Shown in pieces: positions 45,796 through 55,500 of a DNA stretch of 64,000 nucleotides. Both the position numbers and the translations under genes were made by a program. Every line of letters starts with the position of its first letter. Within the stretch, counting starts at the first letter, position 1. The DNA comes from Salibacteraceae bacterium. Its GTDB lineage: Bacteria > Bacteroidota > Bacteroidia > Flavobacteriales_G > Salibacteraceae. The notes under the pieces are model-generated. The model was not told the DNA's origin. It saw only the letters and a list, made by a program, of their open reading frames with translations, and made no database searches. Location of the stretch: assembly GCA_018401875.1 (NCBI GenBank), contig JAGYJZ010000007.1:1-64000 (forward strand), written 5' to 3'.

Positions 45796-45851
45796 CAGGG
45801 TTAGTTGTTCAGAGAACGCTCAGAACATTGCGCGCATTCACGAATTGAGTC

Positions 45852-45859
45852 TACCTTTA
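45852..45859 (+). promoter_or_regulatory. -7 box of DEAD-box helicase gene, 4 bases before start
   Basis: TACCTTTA ends exactly 4 bases before ATG 45864. A TTG at 45828-45830 lies 21 bases upstream of the box and could be the -33 element. It predicts a leaderless or nearly leaderless transcript. Confidence 0.45.
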
Positions 45860-45863
45860 CCTC

Positions 45864-47213
45864 ATGAACATGTTTAAGACCTTAAATCCGTCAAAATTTC
45901 TGCTCAATGCACTAGACGACCTCGGATTTACCAAGCCAACGCCCATTCAAGAAGCTGCATTCCCAGTGATTGTATCTGGAAAAAATGTGGTGGGCATTGC
46001 ACAAACGGGTACAGGAAAAACACTGGCTTACATGTTGCCCGTGCTTCACAGCATGAAATACACGGCCGATAAGCATCCATCAGTATTGGTGTTGGTGCCT
46101 ACCCGAGAATTGGTGATTCAAGTGGTGGAGCAAATTGCACTCTATTCAAAGTACATCACCGTAAGAACAGTGGGTGTGTATGGTGGCACAAACATCAACA
46201 CTCAGGCATTGACCTTGAACGATGGTGTTGACATTTTAGTGGCCACTCCAGGGCGCTTATACGACATGGTGATCGCTCGAATGATCGCATTGAAAAACGT
46301 AAAGAAATTGGTGATTGACGAAGTAGATGTGATGCTCGACTTGGGATTCATCTTTCAGCTGACCAACATTTTTGAATTGCTTCCCGAGCGCAGGCAGAAC
46401 ATCATGTTTTCAGCCACTATAACCGAAGAAGTGGATGCTTTGATCAAAGACTTTTTTTACGATCCAGTGCAGATTTCAATAGCGGTGAGCGGAACGCCAC
46501 TCGAGAATATCATCCAAGAAAGCTATCACGTGCCAAACTTTCACTCGAAGGTCAATTTGCTTGAATCGTTATTGCGCGATGACGCGGAGTTTTCGAAGGT
46601 GCTCATCTTCGCACCAACGAAAAAAATGGCCGATCGATTGCAAGAAGCGATGGTCGAAGAGTTTGGCCCTGAGTTGGGGATTATCCACTCAAACAAATCG
46701 CAGAACACGCGGAATGCGGCCATCGAGCAGTTTAACAGTGGTGCACACCGAATATTGATCGCTACGGATGTCATTGCCCGTGGATTAGACCTCGAGAAAA
46801 TTACCCACGTCATCAATTTTGACACGCCACAATTTCCTGAAAACTACATGCACCGCATAGGAAGAACAGGCCGCGCAGAAGAGATGGGTAAAGCCATTCT
46901 ACTTTTTTCTGACAAGGAAGTTGAAGCGAAGCAAGCCATCGAATCGCTGATGATGCGCGAGATCGAAGTATTGCCGCTCCCTGAAGATGTCGTCATCTCC
47001 ACCAAATTGATCCCCGAAGAACAGCCGCAGCAAGTGAATATCGTAAGCGGCCATAGCATCACGGGCGAAAATGCCGCTGGTCCAGCATTTCATGAGAAAA
47101 GTGCCAAAAACAGCAAGGTGAATTTGGGCAGTCGATACAAACGAGAGATCGTGTTGAAGTACAAAAAACCGCTCACCCGAGGCGATAAAAATCAAAACAG
47201 AAAGAAGAAATAA
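45864..47213 (+). CDS. DEAD-box family RNA helicase with DEVD motif II
   Basis: The 449-residue protein has all RhlE-like superfamily 2 helicase motifs: Q motif FTKPTPIQ, motif I AQTGTGKT, Ia PTRELV, motif II DEVD instead of DEAD, motif III SAT, and VI HRIGRTGRA. The last 60 residues are basic and end KNQNRKKK, typical for RNA binding. It remodels RNA or ribosomal precursors in the cytoplasm, often under cold conditions. The first Met (45864) is followed by another at 45870, so the start may be two codons later. Confidence 0.94.
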   Translation: MNMFKTLNPSKFLLNALDDLGFTKPTPIQEAAFPVIVSGKNVVGIAQTGTGKTLAYMLPVLHSMKYTADKHPSVLVLVPTRELVIQVVEQIALYSKYITVRTVGVYGGTNINTQALTLNDGVDILVATPGRLYDMVIARMIALKNVKKLVIDEVDVMLDLGFIFQLTNIFELLPERRQNIMFSATITEEVDALIKDFFYDPVQISIAVSGTPLENIIQESYHVPNFHSKVNLLESLLRDDAEFSKVLIFAPTKKMADRLQEAMVEEFGPELGIIHSNKSQNTRNAAIEQFNSGAHRILIATDVIARGLDLEKITHVINFDTPQFPENYMHRIGRTGRAEEMGKAILLFSDKEVEAKQAIESLMMREIEVLPLPEDVVISTKLIPEEQPQQVNIVSGHSITGENAAGPAFHEKSAKNSKVNLGSRYKREIVLKYKKPLTRGDKNQNRKKK

Positions 47214-47316
47214 AGGGTGTGAAATTGGTAAAGTCCGATTCATTCCTAAATAAATTCTTAAACATCGGAGATGCTGGCGTGGCATTGCTATTTTTACCGC
47301 TCTTTGAACGAAACGT

Positions 47317-48297
47317 ATGAAAGAATATAAGGACGATGTGGAGGCTGCAGATGACTTTGGTGTAAAAATCAAAGCGTTAAAGAAGGAGCTCAGTAAGGTG
47401 ATTGTTGGACAAGATGAAGTAATTGATGCTTTGTTGACGTCCATTTTTAGCAACGGACATTGCCTATTGGTGGGTGTTCCTGGTTTGGCAAAAACCCTTT
47501 TGGTGAATACAATGAGCGAGGTGCTCGGATTAAGTTTCAGTAGAATTCAGTTTACACCCGATTTGATGCCTTCTGACATCATCGGGTCTGAAATCTTAGA
47601 CGATTCGAGGCATTTCAAATTTGTGAAGGGGCCAATTTTCGCCAATATAATTTTGGCCGATGAGATCAACCGAACGCCACCAAAAACTCAAAGCGCGCTG
47701 CTTGAAGCGATGCAAGAGCGGATCGTAACTGCGGCAGGACATCGCTACGCCCTTGATGCGCCATTCTTTGTACTAGCGACACAAAACCCAATTGAGCAGG
47801 AGGGAACCTATCCATTGCCCGAAGCACAATTAGACCGTTTTATGTTCAACATTTGGGTGGATTATCCATCGTTTGAAGAAGAAGTGGCGATCGTAAAGCA
47901 AACAACTTCTACTGCGCAGGTTAAACTTGAGCATATCATGAGTGCGGAAGAGATTTTATACTTCCAACAACTCGTTCGAAAGGTGCCAGTGCCTGACGGA
48001 GTAGTAGATTATGCCGTGAAACTGGCCAATGCCACACGGCCCGGAAAAGATTATTCGCCAGAGATTACCAATGAGTTTATCAATTGGGGCGCTGGTCCGC
48101 GCGCGAGTCAGTACCTCGTGTTAGGAGCCAAATGCCATGCTTTGCTCCGTGGAAAATATGCGCCAGATAACGAAGATGTGCGCGCGGTTGCTAAGAATGT
48201 GTTGAGGCATCGCATCGTAAGAAACTACAAGGCCGAAGCGGAAGGCATATCTACCGAAAGCATCATTGAATCGCTGATGAAAATAGCCTCTTCATAG
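47317..48297 (+). CDS. MoxR family AAA+ ATPase
   Basis: The 326-residue protein is a MoxR ATPase (AAA_3 plus lid). Motifs: [13 protein letters not shown], Walker A GVPGLAKT, Walker [13 protein letters not shown], and [22 protein letters not shown]. MoxR proteins act as chaperones for VWA and DUF58 proteins, usually encoded nearby; none is seen in this window, since the next gene is a convergent membrane protein. Its last 35 bases overlap the end of that gene. A TATTTTTA box lies about 20 bases upstream. Confidence 0.93.
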   Translation: MKEYKDDVEAADDFGVKIKALKKELSKVIVGQDEVIDALLTSIFSNGHCLLVGVPGLAKTLLVNTMSEVLGLSFSRIQFTPDLMPSDIIGSEILDDSRHFKFVKGPIFANIILADEINRTPPKTQSALLEAMQERIVTAAGHRYALDAPFFVLATQNPIEQEGTYPLPEAQLDRFMFNIWVDYPSFEEEVAIVKQTTSTAQVKLEHIMSAEEILYFQQLVRKVPVPDGVVDYAVKLANATRPGKDYSPEITNEFINWGAGPRASQYLVLGAKCHALLRGKYAPDNEDVRAVAKNVLRHRIVRNYKAEAEGISTESIIESLMKIASS

Positions 48298-49579
48298 GTT
48301 TTTGATTTACCAGAAAGTAGGCCAAAACGCCATATTCTATGATCAATAGAACGGGGTTTTCCATGTAGGGTTCGCGGCTGTATGCGCTGTAGCTAAATAT
48401 GATAAGCAGCGACCACACCAAGGCTGAAAAATTCCTGATCATCAAGCCCAAAATCACTAAAATGGCTATGTACCATGGATGCACCGTTGTAGCCAACAAA
48501 AAATAGCAGAAAATTCCCCAATAGCTCGAACGAAGCGCTTCCTTCAAATCCAATGATTTTTGCTGGAAGAATAGATAAACCAATACACAGGCGGAAGCCA
48601 GCGCAAACAATGGCCCGAGGATAGAAATAGGGTTGTATCCAAGAATTAATTCAAGAAAGAAACGCGCGATGTAGTAAAGACTGGCATTAAATTCAAACGT
48701 CTGAAAATACAGTCGAATACTGCTGAAATAGTGTTCTATTAGTTCTGGACTAAACAGCGGAATAAAAAGGATAAATGTGCCGCCAAGTAACGCCAAAATA
48801 AATTTCCATCGATCGGTTTTTGGCAGTGCTTTTACAATGAATGGAATCATCAATAGCGGTATCAACTTGGTGCCAATCGCAAGTGCCATGGCGGCTCCAG
48901 CCATTGTTGCTTTGTTGTCTTGAATAAGTTTCACGCTCAGCACGATAAAGAAAATCATGACCGCTTCGAAGTGCGCATTGCCTACTACATCAATTATGAT
49001 CAATGGATTGAGCATGTAAATGATGCTGTATTTCGGACTTATATTCAAACGCATCAACACTTTTGGCAACATCCAAATCGTTCCAATTTCAGCCAGTAGA
49101 ATGGGCAGTTTGATCAACAATGACGAGAGGTAAACATCATTTGATGCTAAGGCACCAAAGGCTGAGAAAAACTGAATGACCGTAGGATACACCGAATAAT
49201 AGTCGGGTGAATTTAGCAGTGGATAGAGTTGTTTGAAAGGCGTAAATGCATTGCTTTGGACAAATTCAGTAGGCGTAGTGAGGTAGGGATTTGATTCGTG
49301 TAAAATCATCGTGCCGTCCCAAATAAAGCGGTAAATATCATCACTCAACGTAGGGAAAGCCAACCAAGCAATACAACGCGCAAAAATGCCGATGATGGCA
49401 GCTGTTCTTATTTTGTTTACCTCATGGTACATGGCAATAAGCGCTACAAATAATGAGAAATAGACCACGCACAATTGAAAGACTTCAGTTCTCGGTGTGA
49501 AAAACAAAAGGGCGATGGTTCCAAACAGAAATAGGATGGCAGCGATGAGCACAGAATTCTTGAATCCAAGCTGTTTCAC
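48263..49579 (-). CDS. GT-C-type polyprenyl-phosphate mannosyltransferase-like membrane protein
   Basis: The 438-residue protein has about ten hydrophobic segments from residue 9 onward. The first loop after helices 1-3 carries [11 protein letters not shown] and, shortly after, [11 protein letters not shown], which is the acidic-pair loop of GT-C enzymes such as MptB or GT87 relatives. These use lipid-linked mannose at the outer face of the inner membrane. The start overlaps the stop of the OmpA-family gene by 4 bases, making it the last gene of an operon with a CHU_C giant protein and PorP/SprF. A role in glycosylating surface proteins or sugars is an inference from the context. Confidence 0.8.
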   Translation of the reverse strand: MKQLGFKNSVLIAAILFLFGTIALLFFTPRTEVFQLCVVYFSLFVALIAMYHEVNKIRTAAIIGIFARCIAWLAFPTLSDDIYRFIWDGTMILHESNPYLTTPTEFVQSNAFTPFKQLYPLLNSPDYYSVYPTVIQFFSAFGALASNDVYLSSLLIKLPILLAEIGTIWMLPKVLMRLNISPKYSIIYMLNPLIIIDVVGNAHFEAVMIFFIVLSVKLIQDNKATMAGAAMALAIGTKLIPLLMIPFIVKALPKTDRWKFILALLGGTFILFIPLFSPELIEHYFSSIRLYFQTFEFNASLYYIARFFLELILGYNPISILGPLFALASACVLVYLFFQQKSLDLKEALRSSYWGIFCYFLLATTVHPWYIAILVILGLMIRNFSALVWSLLIIFSYSAYSREPYMENPVLLIIEYGVLAYFLVNQKPMKRLFSSAIQ

Positions 49580-51564
49580 TTTTCTTCAATTCTTAAGATT
49601 TCTATCCTTCGTTCGCGTGCGGCTTTAATTCCGTAAATAGATTCCAAGGCTTGATCTCTGTTGTCAGAAACCGCTGATGAGGCTTGACTTTCACCGTATG
49701 GGATTTTTTCGATGGTCAATTGACCAGATTCCAAATAGGGTTTAAACGCTCCGTTTGAGTAGTGATTGATGTAGTTTTCCATTGATGCAATCCTTCGGTA
49801 GGTCAAGTTTAAATTGTAGTCGCTGTCAGCCAGCGGACTGGCATAGCCTTTTACCGCCAAATTAATCGTGGCGCTGTCAGCAAGTTCGGTTAGCAAAACG
49901 TTAAGCGCTTTGTCTAGTCGTTTTAAACTGGCTTGAAGGCCTTTTTCAAAGAGCACTTGCAGTGCGTTGCCGAGTTCCATTTTCGCTGATCCATCCAATG
50001 AACTGAGATTTACCGCATCGATGTATTCTTGCCTCAAGCCTAAGTATTCGTCAATGGTTTCTGGATAAGTGACGTTGGTTGTTTTGGCCATCGTGCGTGG
50101 ATTCGGCCTGTCGTTGTGAAAGTATAAACTGATCGGCAACAGCGTTTGCAGTTCTTGCAAATTCTTGGGGTTTTCAATTTCTACGGTTGCGATGGCTGGA
50201 ATACTATCAATTTCTAATGTGTCTACTTCTGCTGAATCAATTGGGATTATTATTTCTACTGGCGGTGGTATGATTTTGATTTTGTAGAAATCATTGCAGC
50301 AGGTTTCGTTGCCGCTTTTCTTTAGTCCGCTGATTCTGTTTGAAGCAAAATATCCGATGCTGTCTGCACGCTTCATCATCAGGTAGTAATCGTCAGCTGG
50401 TGAGTTGATTTCGGTGCCTAGATTCTCTGTTGTATTGAATGAACCCAGCGTGCCTTGGTTTTTGAAAATATCAAACCCACCGAATCCGGGATGACGGTTT
50501 GAACTGAAATACGTGGTTGTGTCAAACGCATCAAAATAGGGTGTGATTTCATCGCCTTTCGTATTCACATTGTTGCCCATATTCCTCAGTCTAGACGTTG
50601 GTTCACCATTTTTTAAAGGCACAAACCACAAGTCCATGCCACCTTTTCCCGATGCTCGATTGGATGCGAAAATCATGTATTCATCTTCCCCAATCGTGGC
50701 AATAGTTGGTTGTGTGTTGGTGGCATTTGCCACATTTACAGGTTCTGGCAGCGCCACAGGATCTGACCAAACGCCCGCTTGGTTCGTAGTCATGTAAATG
50801 GCACATGAACTTAAATCGGGGCACCGCGAAAAATAGAAGCGACTACCATCGGCTGAAAATGTTCCATTTCCGATGTGTGCATCGTCCGCTGAAATAGGCA
50901 AATCCAAGTCAGCACTCACCCAAACAGCGCTGTCGCGCACGCGCTTTTGAATTTCTACAAATACGGGATTGTTTTTTTTCACTTCGTCTTTCTCATAGCG
51001 CATGGTAGAGAAATACAAGGTGTTGGAGTCGAGTAAGAACGGACTCATTTCAGCGTGTATCGAATTGATTCCACTGTCGGGCCTGATGATTTCGAAATCA
51101 GCAGTATCGCCTTTGTGTTCCAATGCCCAATCGCAACTGATCACTTCTTCACGCGCCCAGCGATACATTTCGTCACGTGAGCTATAAATGCTCAAAAACG
51201 ATTCGAAACTCCTTTTGGCTTCTTTGTATTTGCCCATTTGCTTTTGCATAAGGCCACTGTAAAATCGCGCTTCAGGAAATATGTCTCGACCGTCATTGGC
51301 AATAGTGGCGTCATAAAAATCCAGCGCGCGCTTGTAGTTTCTGAGCTTTCGGTAGGCTTGTGCCGTCTCAAAATTCGCTTCCAAGAGGTTTGTATCTTGC
51401 TTGAGGGCTTTCTTGTAGTAGAATATGGCCGACTGAAAATACCCGTCTTTTTGTTCTTTATTTCCCTTAGCAATGTATTGTCCCGCAGTTTGCGCAGATG
51501 ATGCCGATGCCAACAGAGCAGCAATGCAAAGGGTGAATATCGATTTTACAAATAGTCTGGACAT
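49576..51564 (-). CDS. TPR, PD40 and OmpA-type outer membrane protein
   Basis: ATG 51564 (MSRLFVKSIFTLCIAALLASA) gives 662 residues with a signal peptide; the open frame extends to 51627. Residues 25-150 are TPR-like (YIAKGNKEQKDGYFQSAIFY); the middle holds PD40 propeller repeats (SADGSRFYFSRCPD, DEYMIFASNRASGKGGMDLW, TTYFSSNRHPGFGGFDIF). The C-terminus has an OmpA-like domain (LAVKGYASPLADSDYNLNL, RRIASMENYI). It may bind peptidoglycan and link an outer-membrane complex. Layout resembles PorE-type proteins that work with T9SS PorP/SprF. It overlaps porP by 19 bases and the mannosyltransferase-like gene by 4. Confidence 0.88.
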   Translation of the reverse strand: MSRLFVKSIFTLCIAALLASASSAQTAGQYIAKGNKEQKDGYFQSAIFYYKKALKQDTNLLEANFETAQAYRKLRNYKRALDFYDATIANDGRDIFPEARFYSGLMQKQMGKYKEAKRSFESFLSIYSSRDEMYRWAREEVISCDWALEHKGDTADFEIIRPDSGINSIHAEMSPFLLDSNTLYFSTMRYEKDEVKKNNPVFVEIQKRVRDSAVWVSADLDLPISADDAHIGNGTFSADGSRFYFSRCPDLSSCAIYMTTNQAGVWSDPVALPEPVNVANATNTQPTIATIGEDEYMIFASNRASGKGGMDLWFVPLKNGEPTSRLRNMGNNVNTKGDEITPYFDAFDTTTYFSSNRHPGFGGFDIFKNQGTLGSFNTTENLGTEINSPADDYYLMMKRADSIGYFASNRISGLKKSGNETCCNDFYKIKIIPPPVEIIIPIDSAEVDTLEIDSIPAIATVEIENPKNLQELQTLLPISLYFHNDRPNPRTMAKTTNVTYPETIDEYLGLRQEYIDAVNLSSLDGSAKMELGNALQVLFEKGLQASLKRLDKALNVLLTELADSATINLAVKGYASPLADSDYNLNLTYRRIASMENYINHYSNGAFKPYLESGQLTIEKIPYGESQASSAVSDNRDQALESIYGIKAARERRIEILRIEEK

Positions 51565-52559
51565 TGTCTTAATCGCTTCACTTTTTCGCGTACGGTTGGA
51601 ATGATATAAATGACACTTGCTTCCCACGCACCGCGGTAGTTTGTTGCGGGCAATAGGGTAGAGTAGTTGATGTCATAACTTCCTCCGATATAGAGGTTGT
51701 TGAGGTCGAGCCCAAGCGCAAAATTTAACGCGTCACCGGCACGAGTCCAAGCACCAAGCCTCACCGCTTGTGGATTCATCGGGCCGGTATTCAAGTGGTA
51801 ACGAAACGCACCTCCGAGTACAATTTCATTTTGTTTCCCTTGCATATTGAGCTGTGCTGAAGGCATAAAATCCCATTTGGCGGCCATTTGCAATGACGAA
51901 AGAAAAAGAAGGTGGTGCCGATTTTCGATCCGTGATTCGAAGCTGTTAGAAAAGCTTAAATCGGGTCGTGTTATGTTGTAAAGAGAATAACCCATTCCGA
52001 TTCTTCGCCTTTCATTGAGTCGTCTTTCTAAAAATGTTCCAGCTCCAAAGTTCAGCGTGGTGGTGAGTGCACCGCCAGTAGTTAAATCGCCAGAAACCAG
52101 ACTTGGATCGAATCGAATGCCATTGAATTGGTCGCCATAGTTGAGTTTCGAATAATCGATGCTCTGCTGAATGATGCCGCCTTTGGCACCGAGATGCAAC
52201 TTGATATTCTCCCAATTTCCAAGTTTGAATCTTCCCGCGATGAGTCCTTGAACTTCGGTAGTTGTCAACGCAGAAAGACCTGCATTATCGGTGGTTATGA
52301 ATAGCCCAACTCCGATCGGTTTGAGGTTGAAAGGGGCATTCATGTCAATGCCACCGCCAAACGTTCGAAATGGTTCTGACGATACTGATGACCATTGATT
52401 TCTGATCACACCGTTAAAACGATAGGTCCCTTCAAAATGGCCGGTAAGTGCAGGATTGGTGAACATTGGAGTCGCCCAAAATTCACTAAAATGCACGTCT
52501 TGGCTTTGGGCGAAGAAAGCCGAAAAGACAAGCGATATGGAGATAATGGCGCGTCTCAT
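51546..52559 (-). CDS. T9SS membrane protein PorP/SprF family
   Basis: The 337-residue protein has a signal peptide (MRRAIISISLVFSAFFAQ) and the hallmark PorP/SprF opening HFSEFWATPMFTNPALTG, then a beta-barrel with strands such as RFNGVIRNQW, GIDMNAPF, RIGMGYSLYNITRPDLSF and IYIGGSYDINYS. PorP/SprF proteins are outer-membrane partners for large T9SS type B substrates. It lies between a CHU_C giant protein (4-base overlap) and an OmpA-like protein, the typical cassette layout. It may be devoted to that neighbour. Confidence 0.93.
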   Translation of the reverse strand: MRRAIISISLVFSAFFAQSQDVHFSEFWATPMFTNPALTGHFEGTYRFNGVIRNQWSSVSSEPFRTFGGGIDMNAPFNLKPIGVGLFITTDNAGLSALTTTEVQGLIAGRFKLGNWENIKLHLGAKGGIIQQSIDYSKLNYGDQFNGIRFDPSLVSGDLTTGGALTTTLNFGAGTFLERRLNERRRIGMGYSLYNITRPDLSFSNSFESRIENRHHLLFLSSLQMAAKWDFMPSAQLNMQGKQNEIVLGGAFRYHLNTGPMNPQAVRLGAWTRAGDALNFALGLDLNNLYIGGSYDINYSTLLPATNYRGAWEASVIYIIPTVREKVKRLRQCPDYL

Positions 52560-55500
52560 TCAATCAGCGTAACATTGCCTTTGGTGTAGTATTCTTTTTG
52601 TGTGATGCACACGGCTTCGAGTTGATACACATACACGCCTTTTTCTGCGGGCACACCGTTAAATGTGCCATCCCATCCGTTGCGCTGTTCCGTACTTCGA
52701 AACACTTCTTTTCCCCATCGGTCGTGTACAATAAGTAATAAGCGGTCGATGTTTCTACCGTAAACAAATAATTCGTCATTCACGCCATCACCATTGGGCG
52801 AAAACGCTGATGGCACGTAGATTTCAGGGGTATCACACACAATTTCGTAAGGTGAAATTGTCACGGTGTCTCTGAAAGAGCATTCTTCGGCTTCGTTGTC
52901 GGTAACTACCCAAATGTAGCTCGTCTGTTCTTTCGGCCGCACGCGTGGATTGGCGCTTCGAATATCGCTGATGTATTGGTCTGGTGTCCAGAAAAAACTA
53001 ATGTTTCCGCTCGAAGGTTGACCGAACAACTGAATTTCTTCTCCGCGGTAGAAGGTGTCTTTTTCTGCAAATGCATTTACCTCAGAAAAGTCTAAAGCCG
53101 CCACCCGCACAATGGTTGAATCTTGCGCTTGGCAACCGGTCACCACATTGCTGATGGCCACGAGGTAAAACGTATCCGCTTCGCTCAACACTACTTCAAT
53201 CGAACTTTGATTGGTTTCGGCAATTACTTGAGTGGTGTCAGTAGTGAATGCATTATCGCTCCAGAAATACGTGAATGTATTGAGCGGATTGTTTGATGTA
53301 GCAGCGATGATTGATGCTTGATTCTTGCAAAATATTGTATCTGCTGTGAGTTCGATGTCATAGTCACTAACGGTAATAACAACCGTATCGAGCATGGTGC
53401 AACCATTGTTTTTTGTCGCTCGAAAGTAGAAGTAGTTCAATGGATCGATGAGGCTCGTAATTTCCAATTGCGATGAGGTAGAAATCGTGTTGATGAAATC
53501 TGGACTTGTGCTCCACTCATAGGTCACCGTGTCTTGCGGAGCAATGCCGCTGATGAAAAACGGTTCAAAGTCACTGCACACAATGGTGTCATTGCTCACT
53601 TCTATCGGAAATCGATCGATCACTATACTTTGAATTATGCGTTCTTGGCATCCACCGTAATCAATTACACATAAATATTCGGTCGAGTTGACCACCGTTG
53701 CTTCAGGGTTTAGAATGTTGGGATTATTGAGGTTTGTGTTCGGAAGCCAACTGATGGTGGCATTGCCTAAATTGGTGTAATTGGCTGGATTTGGACCTAA
53801 AATAGCGGACTGACCAACACATTTCACCACGTCAGGAAGCGTATAATTTGTGTCAAGTGCCACGGAAATAGTGCGGATCAAGGTGTCGTTTAAGTTGCAA
53901 CTGTTGGGGTCGCTTACGATCAATCGCACTTCAAACATGCCAGATTCGGTGTATGTAGTGGTAGGGTTTACTGCGGTTGATGTTTCTCCATTGCCGAAAT
54001 TCCATGCAAAACTTGTGTTGGTTTGCGTCACGCTGTTGTTTTGAATGTTGAGGGTGTATGGTGCGCATACAAAGCTTGGAATATTGAAATCGGCCACGAT
54101 AATTGGAAGTTCAAAGTCGATTTTAAACACCGCGTTGTTGCAGTTATTGCTGTTGTTTGTCGTTGACCAAGCACCGGGGTCAGGCACCACGGGAAAATCG
54201 TCAAATCCAGCGCAGCTGGCGCAAACAGAATGGTAAATTTTCCCGCCTCGATCAAAGCGTGAAGTACCGCCATCAACGTGATCATCCGTAATCTGTCCAC
54301 CATAAAATGAACCAAAAACCAACGAGTTTCCATCGGCCGAAAGCACAGCCATGTAAAAGTCAGAGTCGTCACTGTCTGGAGTCAACTGAAAGGCATCTTG
54401 AGTGGTGGGCAATCCCGCCACATCACTCGCGTTGTTATTTTGGCCTGAGTTGAGCGCTCCGCCCCAACCGGTAAGGTAAACAGAATTGCACACATCCACC
54501 AAAAATGCCGTAGGCGAGATGTTTGGTCGCCCTGGCGTGCTGCCAAATTGGGTTGTCCAAATTCTGTCGCTTAAGTCACGTCTAAGTACACCAACGATTT
54601 GCCCGCCTCCCACATCACTGAAGTTGACGTTGAAGGTTAACGCGTTGCCTGGATTTTCAGATTGCCCATAAAAATGAGGGGTTTGATCTCTATCCAGCTG
54701 AATCAGATAGATTTGATCGTAAGACGCTGAGCCGTAGTAAGTAGATTGCACTATATTGCCGCCATTGGCCGAAATTCTTGTGATGAAACCATCCGCCCTA
54801 CCTCCTTGGTACTGCGTTCGAAAAGCGTCTGCTGAGGTTGGGAAAGTGAGCGAGTTGGTGCCGCCTGCCACATACACAGTGCCGTCTTCTGCTACCGTGA
54901 TGCCATACGCTGCTTCATCGCGCTCACCACCCAAAAAACCTGACCAAATGATGGATGTAAGGCTTGAGTTTAATCGCATTGCCACGCCTTCTTGGTCGTC
55001 ATTAAACGTGTTGTCAAACGAATTGGCTGTTACTGGGAAGTCACTGCTGTAGGTGGATGTAGCAATGTAAACATCTCCCTGATCATCGAGGTTGATTTCA
55101 CCTCGGAATTCGTCAGAATAGTTGTAAACCAATTGATTCGAAAGGTTGAGGCCATCGGTGTTGCTGCCCCCTATATAGGTCGATCCAAGCAAAGTGGTGC
55201 CGGCAGGGTTAAACTCTGTTACAAATAAATCTACACCGTTGACGAATGGAAAAATAACGGAAACTACAGGGCCGCCATTGAATGTGCGATTGATTGCTCC
55301 GGCAGTGGTAGGAAAATTTGAAGACCCCGTGGTGCCCATCACATACAAATTTCCTGCATCGTTAACGATCATGCTGTGCGGATGTTCAAGGTTGTTGCCA
55401 CCGAGGTAGGTAGAATAAATGAGGTAAGTGCCTGAGGTGTCGTATTTTGTAATTGCTACGTCATATTCGCCTTGGTTAAATGTCAAGTCGAATGATCCAA

